Shown in pieces: positions 33,149 through 44,350 of a DNA stretch of 64,000 bases. Position 1 is the first letter of the stretch. The number at the start of each line of letters is the position of its first letter. Source of the DNA: Posidonia oceanica (Eukaryota; Streptophyta; Magnoliopsida; Alismatales; Posidoniaceae); assembly GCA_037176725.1 (NCBI GenBank), contig JAZBRS010000029.1, positions 126,017,001-126,081,000 on the forward strand, written 5' to 3'. The notes below the pieces were generated by a model. That model did no database searches. It was given only the letters and a program-made list of their open reading frames with translations, and was not told the origin of the DNA. The position numbers and the translations under genes are program-made.

Positions 33149-34690
33149 GCTTAGAGCTACCGGTTCAGCGATCCTTGCCTAGAGCTACCGGCTCGGCGAT
33201 CTTGATCATTGTCGTCGCTTAGAGCTATCGGCTCAGCGATACTCGCCTGAAGCTACCGGCTCTGCGATCTTAATCTTTATTGTCGCTTAAAGCTACTGGC
33301 TCAGCGATCCTCGCCTGAAGCTACCGACTCGGCGATCTTGATCCTTCTCGTCATTTAGAGCTACTGGCTCAGCGATCCTCGCTTGTAGCTACCGGTTCGG
33401 CAACCTTCATCCTTGTCTTCGCTTAGAACTACCGGCTCAGCGATCCTCGCCTGGAGCTACCGGCTCGGCAATCTTGATCTTGATCTTCATCATCCCTTAG
33501 AGCTATCGGCTCAGCGATCCTTGCCTGGAGCTACCGGTTCAGCGATCCTCGCCTAGAGCTACCGGCTCGGCGATCTTAATCTTTAACATCGCTTAAAGCT
33601 ATCGACTTAGCGATTCTCGCCTGGAGCTACTGGCTCGGCGATCTTGATCCTTGTCGTCGCTTAGAGCTACCGACTCAGCGATCCTCGCCTGAACTACCGA
33701 CTCGACGATCTTAATCTTTATCGTCGCGTGGAGCTACCGGCTCAGCGATCCTCGCGTGGAGCTACCGGCTTGGCGATCTTTATCCTTGTTCTTGCTTAGA
33801 GCTACCGGCACAGCGATCCTCACCTGGAGCTACCGGCTCGGCGATCTTGATCCTTATCCTCGCTTATAGCTACCAGCTCAGCGATACTCGTTTGAAGTTA
33901 CCAGCTCGGCGATCTTGATCTTTATCCTCGCTTATAACTACCGGCTCAGCGATTCTCGCTTGGAGCTACTGGCTTGGCGATCTTGATCATTGTCCTTGCT
34001 TAGAGCTATTGGCTCAGCGATCCTCGCTTGGAGCTACCGGCGCAGTGATCTTAATCTTTATCCTCGCTTTGAGCTACCGGCTCAGCGATCCTCGCTTGGA
34101 GCTGCCGGTTCGGGGATCTTGATCCTTGTCCTCGCTTAGAGCTACCAGCTCAGCGATTCTCGCCTAGAGCTACCGGCTCGACGATCTTGATCCTTGTCCT
34201 CGCTTAGAGTTACCGGCTCAGCGATCCTCGCTTGTAGCTACCAGCTCGGTGATCTTGATCCTTATCCTTGCTTAGAGCTACCAGCTCAGCGATCCTCGTT
34301 TGGAGCTACCGGCTCGACGATCTTGATCTTTATCCTCGCTTAGAGCTACCGACTCAGCGATTCTCGCCTGGAGCTAACGGCTCGGCGATCTTGATCCTTT
34401 TCCTCACTTAGAGTTACAGGCTTAGCGATCCTCGCCTAGAGCTACTGGCTCGGTGATCTTGATCTTTATCCTCGCTTGGAGCTACCGGCTTAGCGATTCT
34501 CGCTTAGAGCTACCAGCTTAGCGATCCTCGCTTAGAGCTACCGGCTAGGCGATCTTGATCTTTATCCTCGCTTGGAGCTACCGGCTCAGCGATTCTCGCT
34601 TAGAGCTATCGGCTCAGCGATCCTCGCTTAGAGCTACCGGCTCAGCGATCCTCGCTTAGAGCTACTAGCTCAGCGATCCTCATCACCAGA
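33149..34690 (+). repeat. Satellite-like array, ~67-base dimeric unit (E2)
   Basis: About 23 copies of a ~66-68-base unit made of two related halves of about 30 bases. One half reads GCTTAGAGCTACCGGCTCAG then CGATCCTCGCC; the other reads GGAGCTACCGGCTCGG then CGATCTTGATC and CTTGTC. In the last ~200 bases the second half is partly replaced by copies of the first. It lies between integrase and the 3' LTR, the hypervariable place where Ogre/Tat elements are known to carry tandem repeats. Confidence 0.92.
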
Positions 34691-34834
34691 ATCACAACAT
34701 CCACATTAGCATCACATACACATGCATCGCTCGTGCACCCCCAGCGGACTTTAGCACATATGAGCACCAGCATGCCATCAGCATTGCAGGATTAGCATCA
34801 GCATTGCATCCTAGCATTTACAATAGCATTTGCT

Positions 34835-34985
34835 TTGTGGCAACGAGTCATGATTTTCGGTGCATCCGCCGGATAAGTGACTCACGCCAACAGCAACATT
34901 GCTTCCCCACCGACTACGATCATGGTGTCTTGTCAACCCTGAGCAGCGGCTTTGGTTCCCTCGACCTCATTCATGGAGGGGCATC
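34835..34985 (+). other. Conserved pre-LTR block and polypurine tract (E2)
   Basis: Contains GGCAACGAGTCATGATTTTC, GGTGCATCCGCCGGATAAGTG, and TGGTGTCTTGTCAACCCTGA, and ends GGAGGGGCATC (34975-34985) against the 3' LTR. The same block is in E0 (870-1021) and reversed in E3 (44203-44350), although the sequence around it differs widely. Confidence 0.8.
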
Positions 34986-37511
34986 TGTAGACATCCCAAT
35001 TTTGTAGTCCTTCGTCGACGATTTTTTTCTCCTAAGGATGTGCTCAGTCATGGTGGCCCCCCACATATTCACCAATCCCGAAACCAATCCCAGATTAAGC
35101 CTAAACCTAAGCCTTGTCCAAAACCAATCCTAAACCTAAGCCTTGTCCAAAACTAAGTCTAAACCTAAGCCTTGTCCAAAACCAAGCCTAAACCCAAGTC
35201 CAAGCCTAAGCCCAACCAAAATCCAACCAAAACACCCAAAAATATCTAAAAATACTCTTTGGGTCGTTGGACGCTCGATGTGCCCGAGTCTTATGTAAGA
35301 CGCAGGAAGGCTAACGTCTAACACCATCCAGCTCTTTGGAGTGTTGGACGCTACCTGTGGCAGCGTCTTACGTATGACGCCGCTCAGGTAGGCGTCCAAC
35401 ACACCAAGACTAACAGAGATTGATTTTGGAATTTCAAACGACTCCCAAGTGCAAATACCATTGAACCCCTGTCCAAAACACATTTCCACCCATATCCCAC
35501 GACCCTTCGTTTCCAATTCCCACGTTACAATCCCATGCAGCCATACAAAAGAGATTTCTCTTCTCCTTTTGGAGGAGGCACCCATTTTCCTAGGAGGAAA
35601 CCCATTTCCAGAGAGGATTCCCAAAGCTAACCACAACCCACATACCCTTGAATTCACTCACCTCCGGCCACCTCGAGCCTCCTATGACACAACCGGACCT
35701 ACCCAGGTACTTACTACCGTTTGAGCCACCACAGTATCTGCCGAAGAGAGCCGCCGGCGAAGGGAAGCCACACCAAATGCCAAAGTAGATAAGTGCGCTC
35801 CTTCGCTTAGCATAGAATTTTATTCCTTACATCGTGAATACTAGTTTCAATGCATGTTATATAGGTTTTTCTTCTCATATACCTCTGTTAGCCATTATTT
35901 GCATTTTCCGGTGATGGGTTCCAGCCATGTGAGACCGCCGGCCGTTGAGCTTGGCCGAGAACCCATCCCCCCATTACTTGCATCCCAAGGTCTCTCATGA
36001 CCTTCCCGAACCTCCACGATGAGCCATAACTGAGCTCTGTGACCTCTCCGGTCCTCAAATGGTCGGAGAACTCACCGGATTCTGGCGAGAGGCAAGTGGA
36101 GGTGGGGAGGACGTTTCATACATTCATTTTTTATAATAATTGCATGTTTATTTTCGTTGTTGTCTACTCTTGCTTGTTGAGTGTCTTTTGTTTCGATTCA
36201 ATCCGATTTGAATGGATTTTCAAATCAAATGCTCTGTCAGTGCACTGGACGCTGACTCTGGTGCATCCAATGTTGGACACTGCCATGGCCGTCCAACGTC
36301 TTGATGTTTATTTTTGCATATTTTCGTTTACAATAATGTTTTATACATCTTTAGATGGTTTATCCTTGCCACATACAGTCTATTTTGCTTTATCCCAACC
36401 ATGTTTCTATTATAAAAGCATCTGAATTGGAAATATGCTTTCTTCCTTGAGTTTTACCATGAAATCTGTTTACAGGGTGTAAGACGCCCATTGTTGCAGC
36501 GTCTTATGTTGGACACTGTATTCAGTAGCGTCCAACACTTCTGTTCAGATTTCAATGACTTTTACTTCACAAATTGCCTTTCAATAACATTTGAGATCTG
36601 ATGTTTGGTGTTTGCAGTTGGCCCAAATCTATTTCACACATGATTTAAACTTTCAACTGATCTCCTTGGATTTATTTACTTAGGGGTTTATTTGACTCAT
36701 TTGCCATATTGTCTTACGCCCTCGATTGGTTTCTTTGAATTGATCTTTTGAGAATGTTTGAATGGGTTTGGAAATTGATGTTAGATTACTTGTCATAAAT
36801 TTATATCATATTCCAAGTGTTTTTCCTGGCTTACATGAGTTAGATGATATGTCTGTAAGTTTTCAGCCCAACTATAATAACACATTTGAACTTCATGCGT
36901 TAGACACAGCAGTCCTTGCGTCTAAGGTTGGACACTGTGCATCCCAGCGTCCAACAATTCCAGTAGGCAGAATTTTGGTTTTGGCTTTTCAATATTGATT
37001 CTAGGCATGTATGTTTATGTTTTGATTTCCCAGACTGGTCTGCATGTTTACTGTTGTCCCAAGGCTTTCAACTCTTGTTTCTTGGCATGTTTTCAGAGGC
37101 ATTTAGTATATTTTAAAAGGCATATAGCATGTTTTCACTTGGCATGGCATAATCGCCCTCGGGCGTACAGTAAATGGTATCATTGCCAACATTTTGCCAC
37201 AAACGAGCGGAATAATCCAGAAAGACCGACTCTCTCGGAAGCATGGGGGTGCCTAACACCTTCCCCATGCGTAATAGGAGTCCTTGCCCGATTCTCTGGC
37301 CCGCAATGACCTTGTGTCATATCCTTTTTATTTTTATCATTTTACAAGTTTTCCGGTTTTCCTCGTCTTTTTTCGTCTTTCTTGATTCCAAAATAGACAA
37401 GGTGGCGACTCCAAATTTTGTTTTCTTTTCTTCAACTTTCGCCATTTTTTACATCTTTTTTGCTGTGACCAACGAATCGACACGTTTGAGCCTTTCGGTC
37501 GCATGGTTACA
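34986..37511 (+). mobile_element. 3' LTR of E2
   Basis: 2,526 bases, TGTAGACATCCC to GCATGGTTACA. It matches the 5' LTR along its whole length with a few differences per hundred bases by eye. Several changes turn GGACGC into GGACAC inside the modules. The PBS-like TGGCGACTCC is at 37403-37412. Confidence 0.92.
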
Positions 37512-40500
37512 CCACCATTGCATACTTCACCACTTCATAGCCACACGAAGCAGCAACCCATCTCATGTGCCTCAACACCAACCTCACCACACACCACACC
37601 ACAGCACCCACACCATTTTGGCGCAGCAGCCCACACTTCAACACTCCATTCACGACCACTATAGCAGCACCACACCTCCTACCATCAACCCAACCCATTG
37701 TAACCCAATTGACCCAACCTCAATGCACAAACACAGTAGCTCACACCATCCCACACCTTTGCACCCAATTCTACCACTGTAGACCCTCACAGCACTCCCA
37801 CCTTCACACCATTTGTGCAAGCACAACCCACGACCTCTGTAGATTCCCCACCTTCTCTGCCACACCAACCACACCTCCTGCCACCACCACAATCTTGGCC
37901 GGCCATTTCGATGTCCTAGATCTCATCCTGTGGCTTACATTGCCTCCCTCCTCTATAAAACAGTGTCTCTACCATCCCATTGCTTCGGTTGCTTGCTCCT
38001 CCTTGCTCCCTGGCTTACCTCCCTTGCGTCCCAAGCCACAGCACCCCTAACAACCCCTCTCATCGGCCAAAACTCCCTCCTCAGGCAGAGAGAACCCATC
38101 ACGACCATAGCGCTTGGCCAGCCCACGCATTCCCCTTCCAGCACCAATTCACCACTCCACGACCTCACCACAACCTCTAGCAACCTTCTTCGGTCTCCAC
38201 ATTGCCCGCGCGACCCAAACACAGCTAGTGAACCCAACAAACCATCTCCAGCCACCTCTGCAACTCGTTTCACCAGAGCTGAGCCTACATCCTTCTGTGC
38301 TTCATCCAGATGTTCACCAACGTCTCACGAGTGCGTCCCAGCACCGCTGAGCCTCCTCCTCCGCGTCCAGCAGCACCACCGCCTGGAGCAAAAGAGACCG
38401 CGAGCACCCGACGTCGGCAGCCTCCTCCAGATGTGGATCCAAGTAAGTAACACTTCCCCGAATGTCGTGGTAGCTTGTTCTTGCTTCCTAGCCCTTTAAA
38501 TGCATGCTTTATATTCGTTTATCCCGTTTTTTCCCTCACCGGTCTTCTTCTTCTTCTCCGGCGACAGCTCATCGGCAAAAATGCCCATCTGCCACGACAG
38601 ACAACCTCCCACCCTTTGGATCACTCCTGAGCGACCTCTGGACTTCATGCATCTCGTTCGAGACTCGCCTGCGCCCCTTCGTGACCTCCAGCAGCGCCGC
38701 CGCCTGGAACAGCACCCACCGCGACCCACCGAAGTCGGGGGAGCGCTCCAAGCAACGTCGTGCTTGGCTGAGACTTCCCTCACCTCCGGGACCTCCTCCT
38801 CCGACTTCTAGGCCTTTCTCTTTGGCCATAGACCCTCTGGAGCGCTAGCCTCAGCCTTCTTCTCCGTTGAGCATCTGTCACTGTTCATTTATTTAAATGC
38901 ATCTTTCGTTTCTTTTATTTTTTTCGAAACATATAGTATTCAGCATGCATTAACTTTTAGTCCCGCATTTTAATTATATTGCAGTCAAGTCCAATATGCA
39001 TTGCATTTCATTTAAATCGTATTTAAAACCATATTGCATTATCATTAAATCTTGCATTTTATTTTATTTGCATCCAAGTCCAACTTGCATTGCATTCATT
39101 TAAATCGCATTTAAAACCATATTGCATTAGCTTTAAGTCTGGCATTTTACTTTTATTACAGTTAAGTCCAGCATACATTGCATTCATTTAAATTGCATTT
39201 TAAACTATATTGCATTTATGCTTGCATTGCATTTAACTCCTGCATTATAGTTTTATTGCATATAGGTCATACTGATAACTGCACAGTATTTCAGTTACAT
39301 TACAGTTAGGTCCTGCATGTTTATTTTATTGCATATAGATCCAGCAGCTACAAGCATTGCATCAGAACCATATTGCAATTTTCCCACATTGCATTTAGGA
39401 CCTGCACTTTAATCATATTGCATACAGATCCAACTATTGCATTCACAGCATTTTACTTACATTGCAGTTGGGTCCAGTAGCTTTGTTTTATTGCATTTAG
39501 GTCCAGAATCTAAGCATTTGCATGCATTGCATTTATACTGACTTTGCTCTTAGGTCCTGCATGTTAGTTTTATTGCATTTAGGTCCACCACTTGCATGCA
39601 TGACATTATGCAAACATTGCATTCAGAACCAGTATTTTACTTTTATTGCATTTAGGTCCAGCAGTTGCCTTATTGCATGCATTACACCTTTTGCTGATAT
39701 TGCATTTAAGCCCTAGTATTTTGCCATATTACATCATTGGCCTTTATTGCATTTAGGACTTTTACTACATTGCATTACATGTATTTTTCTGACATTGCAT
39801 TTCAGTCCTTGCATGTTTCCTATATTGCATCTTAGTCCTTATTGCATTTAGGACTTGACTTTATTACATTGCATGTAGTTTTCCATGACATTGCATTTGA
39901 GCCCCTGCATTTCTCCCATATTGCATCATTGGTTTTATTGCACTTAGAACCTCATTATATTGCATGCATACATGGACATATTGCATTTTAGACCCTACAT
40001 GTAGCCATTATTGCATCAGTGGGCTTTATTTTGGCTTTGAGCTATCTGGTTTGATTTTTGAACAACTTTTGATCAGACCGTTGGATCTTTGCGATCCAAA
40101 CATCTGAATCTTCCTTGTTGAATGAGCTTCCATTCAAACTTGATTTTACTCAGATCAGGCATCAGATCATCAAGTCAATGCTCATTTAAGCCACTGCATA
40201 TCATTTATAGCTTCATAACTTGCATTGCATACATGATCTTCTCGATCTGTCTTCTCGAGCATATAGATTAGGCTTTATTGGTCGATTTCCCCTTGCTTGC
40301 CGCATCCTCACATTGTATCGTTTCCCGTCGGTGTTTTGTTTTCCCTTTGCATGCCGCATCCTTGCATTGCGTGGTTTTCCTCCGACGATTTGTTTCTCGC
40401 TTGCATTGCATCTAGGGCGATAATGTTTACTGTTGGACTTCTTTGGAACCGTGGTACGCCTGGTTTAGATACCAACAGCGCTGCTGAGCACATAGATCGC

Positions 40501-40967
40501 ATGTTTTGTTTTCCCTCATGTATCATGGCATTTTAAGCACCCATTTAAGCATGTTAAAGCATTTATGGCATAGCATAGCATAGCATTCATTTCACACATG
40601 TGAGCGAGATTAGCCTAGAAAGACTGCTACTCGGGCGTATGGGGGTGCCTAACACTTTTCCTACGCATAACAGGAGTCCTTACCCTTTCTCTTGGCCCGC
40701 AATGACCATTGTGTCTGCATCTATTGGCACGAGTCATACATTTTGCATCATATCGCATGCATAGCATTGTTTTTCTTGGTTTTCCTCGTCTTCCGACAAT
40801 AGACTAGGTGGTAACTCCGTTTTGTCTTATTCTTCTGTTTTCTTGCCATTTTTCGGTGTTTCGAGTCGAACGTCCTTCCTCGGATTCACCATTAGCCGTG
40901 ACTCTCTCATCGGGTCGGCGCGTGCGAGCTTTTGGCAGCACGTGTTCATGTCGCCGAGATGGTTACA
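37512..40967 (+). mobile_element. Solo LTR S2, right part
   Basis: 37512-37516 is the second CCACC. From 37517 the LTR continues: a TATA box (TATAAAA, 37954-37960), a G/C-rich leader, a donor-like CCAA|GTAAGT (38443-38448), the TTGCATTTAGGTCC-type array, a block at 40020-40160 that matches S1 19500-19620 in reverse, a stem-loop near 40640-40675, a PBS-like TGGTAACTCC (40809-40818), and the end GATGGTTACA at 40967. CAATC follows at 40968-40972, repeating 23087-23091. No internal region is attached, so it is a solo LTR of about 3.9 kb. Confidence 0.88.
38940..40020 (+). repeat. TTGCATTTAGGTCC-type degenerate array (S2)
   Basis: Well over a dozen imperfect copies of ATTGCATTTAGGTCC, spaced roughly 35-45 bases, together with two longer copies of a ~110-base unit containing CATTTAAATCGCATTTAAAACC near 39003 and 39100. 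Mirror image of the array in S1. Confidence 0.8.
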
Positions 40968-40972
40968 CAATC

Positions 40973-43900
40973 ATTCACCATAAAACAGACAAAAGAAAAA
41001 AGAAATCAAGCAAAGCGTTGAACGCGTGACCTGGGACGTTCAACGTCGAACGCAGGCTTCTGCGCGTTCAGCACTCCTGTGACAGGCAGCTGCACAATCA
41101 CACTTTCTAACAGCGTTTAGCAGTTGGATTTGTTTGGTTTTTGCTTGATTATTAATGTTTTAATCTTTGTGGCTCTCAGGGTACCTAAAGCTTAGGTATG
41201 GCTTTCTTCAAGGATTATCTATGGATCCTCACAAATGGAAATAAAGGCTCCTTCTTGGTACTGCCCCTACCTCAACTCCTGAGGATTTTAGGGGAGCCTA
41301 AGCACACTTAGATCCCTACCCCGTAGGGGTAGAGCCTAGCGTACTTAGGATTGATTGGGTCTCTCTCGTATCAAGCACAAATAATCCACAACAAACCACT
41401 GAAAGGGGAGGAAGAAAGCAATTCTTAGCTTAGGGTTCTAACTTATTTTTACCAGAGTCAATGGAAGAAAATGCGACTCTTGGAAGAACTAGTGACAATA
41501 CAAACACTTTTCTTAGATCCTTTGCAACAAGGGTGTTCAGGATCTAAGGAGTTATTTGTATAGCCTAAGAAAAGACACAAATAATTCAGTTCCCAATAAG
41601 GGTCATGCAGGTCATAAAGGAAACTTGATTTTTTTTTTTTGATTTTTGAAAAGCACCCAAAGATTATGGTCCAGGTCTTTATGGCAAAGTCGATCACCTC
41701 ACGCATTGTTCCTTGGACTAGTTATAAAAAAGAAAACAAAGAAAAATTTGTAAAATAGAAGAGCTTCTGTTCAGCATTGTTGAACACTGAGACTGGGGCA
41801 TTCTATGTTGAACACTGATATTGGGGTGTTTTATGTTAAACACTCAGAATCAGGCGTTTAACGCACTGACAGAGAATTTTTCAAAAACTCAGTGACTTTT
41901 AATTAACCACCTCCACTCCTGAGAATCACAGAGAAAAGGGAGGTGATTTCATGTATTTTAAACGTAGAAAAACTAAAAACCAAAATGAGTTGTGGTGCCT
42001 CAAAACACTATAAGGAATTTCACCACAAACTAATAAAAAAATCTGCAAAAATAGAAAAATGCAAGGAAAAGAATAAAAGCAGAAGGGGATGCTCACCTTA
42101 GCATGGGGGCACTTTTAGCCATCCCATCGTAATCGTCATTTTGTGGATACGGGGTTTTGAGAGGAGGAAAGCTTGTTTGGTCTGTTTTGCTTTCTCGACG
42201 TCCCCTTTGCTTGTTCGTCGATTCCAGCACTCCACGTGTGTCGAAACCGGTGTGATCGCCACTCTCGGTTTGCTTGCGCTGGCCCTCGAGACGCCTTGGG
42301 GAGATAGATTGGTGCAGGTTCAATTACCTTGGGACAACGCCAGCGTTGTCTAAGGGTGCCTATACAAAGTGAGCTTCTTCTTCTTCTTCTTTTCCTTGCA
42401 AAACAATATTAAAAATGTGGATTAATAAAGTGCAGTAAATGATTCAAAGCAAGTTGAAAATTAATATGAGATAAAAGGAAAAATACTTACCCGAGGGGTT
42501 TTATCCCCCCGGTTGCAACTAAATATTGATATGCCTAGCTACAACAATATATGAAATGAAATGTAAAATAAAATACTAAAGGAAAACCCCCTTTTGATAT
42601 GATGTATATGCAGAATGCAAGATGCCGTTGGCGTGTTTAGAGATGGAAGAAGACTCAAGATTTCTAAAATTCTCTTCTCACTCTAACCCTCTCTATTTTG
42701 CTTCTCTCTTTTCGAAACTCTTTTCTCAGAAATAGGGTCTAAAATTCCAAGTTCTGTTCTCCTCAATTCCCTTCAAATTCCCCCTTCCTCTCAACTCAAA
42801 TTCCTGGTCCCAGAATCCGTTGGGGTACCCCTGCTTTTATAGAAGCAGGGGAAGAACAAAATGAGTCAAAGGGGTCAGCTCAGCAAAAGTTTCCAAAACA
42901 GAAGTGTTGAATGTTGATTTCTCTACGTTCAATGTTGAACGCTGGAAACCTAGCATTCAACAGCCACTCGAGCTCCAGCTATTAAGGATATGGAATATTC
43001 CCCAATAATGATTGATTGGCAATGATTAAGCCCAAATTTAATTATTTGACTGGTCAACGAGCTCCCAAATAAGAAAAGTTGGTCCAGCAAATTGCCGCCA
43101 TAGAACGCTAAGAACCCAGCATTCTACGTTGAAAGCTTGAAACCCAGCGTTCAACACACCCAAGCAGTCAACCTGCCAAATTTGGCCAAGGAATTAAAGG
43201 GACCCGACTTGCTGAAATTAAGGGATGATGATGGACTCCTTAAAGGCACGAAGATGAGGTGTGATCTGGAGATCAGGTTGAATCCTTGAATTGGGTTGAT
43301 CTAGCAACAACAGTTCTGGGTTGTAGAATGGCTCTACCAGAGCGTTCAACGTAGAACGCTTGATAGCGTTGAACGCTGGGTTTCAAGCGTCTAATGTTGG
43401 ACGCCGAGAAATTCACGTTCAACACCCTAGATATGCAATTGCCTTGAATGAGAATACTTGGATTGAGAGATAGGCTTCTAGAGGTGAACTGAGCATGATA
43501 ATGAGGGGAGTGCCAAAATGGGATATCTACACAGGGCATGGTGGGATAGGCGTGAGATCGTGGGGGTGCCAAAGGTGACGGAAAATCAAGCCTCCTGTCA
43601 GTCCAGCATGGTGGCAGGTCGTGGCTAGAAGCGTTCAAAAACGACTGCACGGGGCGAGCTTAAATTGGCCGGTTGGGGCTCGAGTTGATGGCTTTGAGGC
43701 AAGGTGTTGGGTCCTGGTTGGAGCCTAGTGTCCAAGGTGCACGTGGGGCGCACCGGAGCTCAGGGGGAGGCCGATTAGCCAAGGCGCGAAGTGAGCTAGG
43801 TCGGCCTGCAACGGTTACTGACCTAAGGGAGACGCGCATACAAAACACGCGACAAACACACACATGCAAAATGCGAGACCCACTGCACAGGGCCTGTGCA

Positions 43901-44202
43901 GTGAAATTCGGGCCCGTTTCCTTGGAGTTTGGGCCACCAGTAGGCTTTGGGTTATGGAGGCTAGTGGTGTGAAGGTTTTGGGTAAGTTTGTAGGGTTTTG
44001 GGGTCTGCTTTGGCTAAGAGGTGGGGTTTAGGTTGGAGGTGTGGTTAACATGTAGGTCTGGGTTTAGGTTGGGGCTTCAGGTGGGGTTTAGGTCTGGGCT
44101 AGGGTTTGGGTTTAGGTTGCAGTTTAGGTCCGCCATGCCACGATCCGAGCAAGCTCCCAGATAAATCCACCAACGATCAGTTGTCAAAATGGGATGTCTA
44201 TA
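40973..44202 (-). mobile_element. 3' LTR of E3 and/or U3 of LTR1b
   Basis: On the minus strand this LTR begins TATAGACATCCCATTTTGAC at 44202, next to the E3 polypurine tract, so the right end is the 5' end of a 3' LTR. It has a CTATAAAAG box (42834-42842), a donor-like TAAG|GTGAGC (42092-42100), and modules of GCGTTC/GAACGC type near 41030, 41800, 42930, 43115 and 43370. Its distal part (41150-41450) differs from the other LTRs and lacks the usual U5 block, so the left boundary is unclear. It may begin near 41084 (TGTGACAGG), or all of it may continue LTR1b. Confidence 0.55.
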
Positions 44203-44350
44203 GATACCCCTCCCTTAGCGAGGTTGAGGGAACCGAGGCCGCTGCTCAGGGTTGACAAGACACTCCACCTGAACCGGTAGGAGCACAGATGCTATTGGTG
44301 TGAGTCACTTATCCGACGGACACACCGAAAGTCGTGACTCGTCGCCGCAA
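44203..44350 (-). other. Polypurine tract and conserved pre-LTR block (E3)
   Basis: The complement of GGAGGGGTATC lies at 44203-44213, followed (leftward in element sense) by the block seen in E0 and E2: GGGTTGACAAGACACTCCACC, GTGAGTCACTTATCC and GTCGTGACTCGTCGCCGCAA on the plus strand. Confidence 0.8.

Larger units (their letters stand above)
23553..37511 (+). mobile_element. Complete nested Tat/Ogre-type element E2 (non-autonomous)
   Basis: A 13,959-base element with two LTRs of 2.5 kb, PBS, gag remains, integrase remains, a long 3' repeat region, a polypurine tract, and an exact 5-base duplication CCACC (23548-23552 and 37512-37516). Protease, RT and both RNase H domains are absent: the gag tail (CAEVTRSGRV) is joined directly to the spacer before integrase. 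It would need proteins supplied by a relative to move. The clean ends and high LTR similarity make it the youngest large insertion in the stack. Confidence 0.9.

Noticed and set aside
33149..34690. Regular short repeats that could suggest a CRISPR array
   Set aside because: The spacers are themselves repeated copies of the same unit, there are no cas genes, and the array sits inside a plant retrotransposon.
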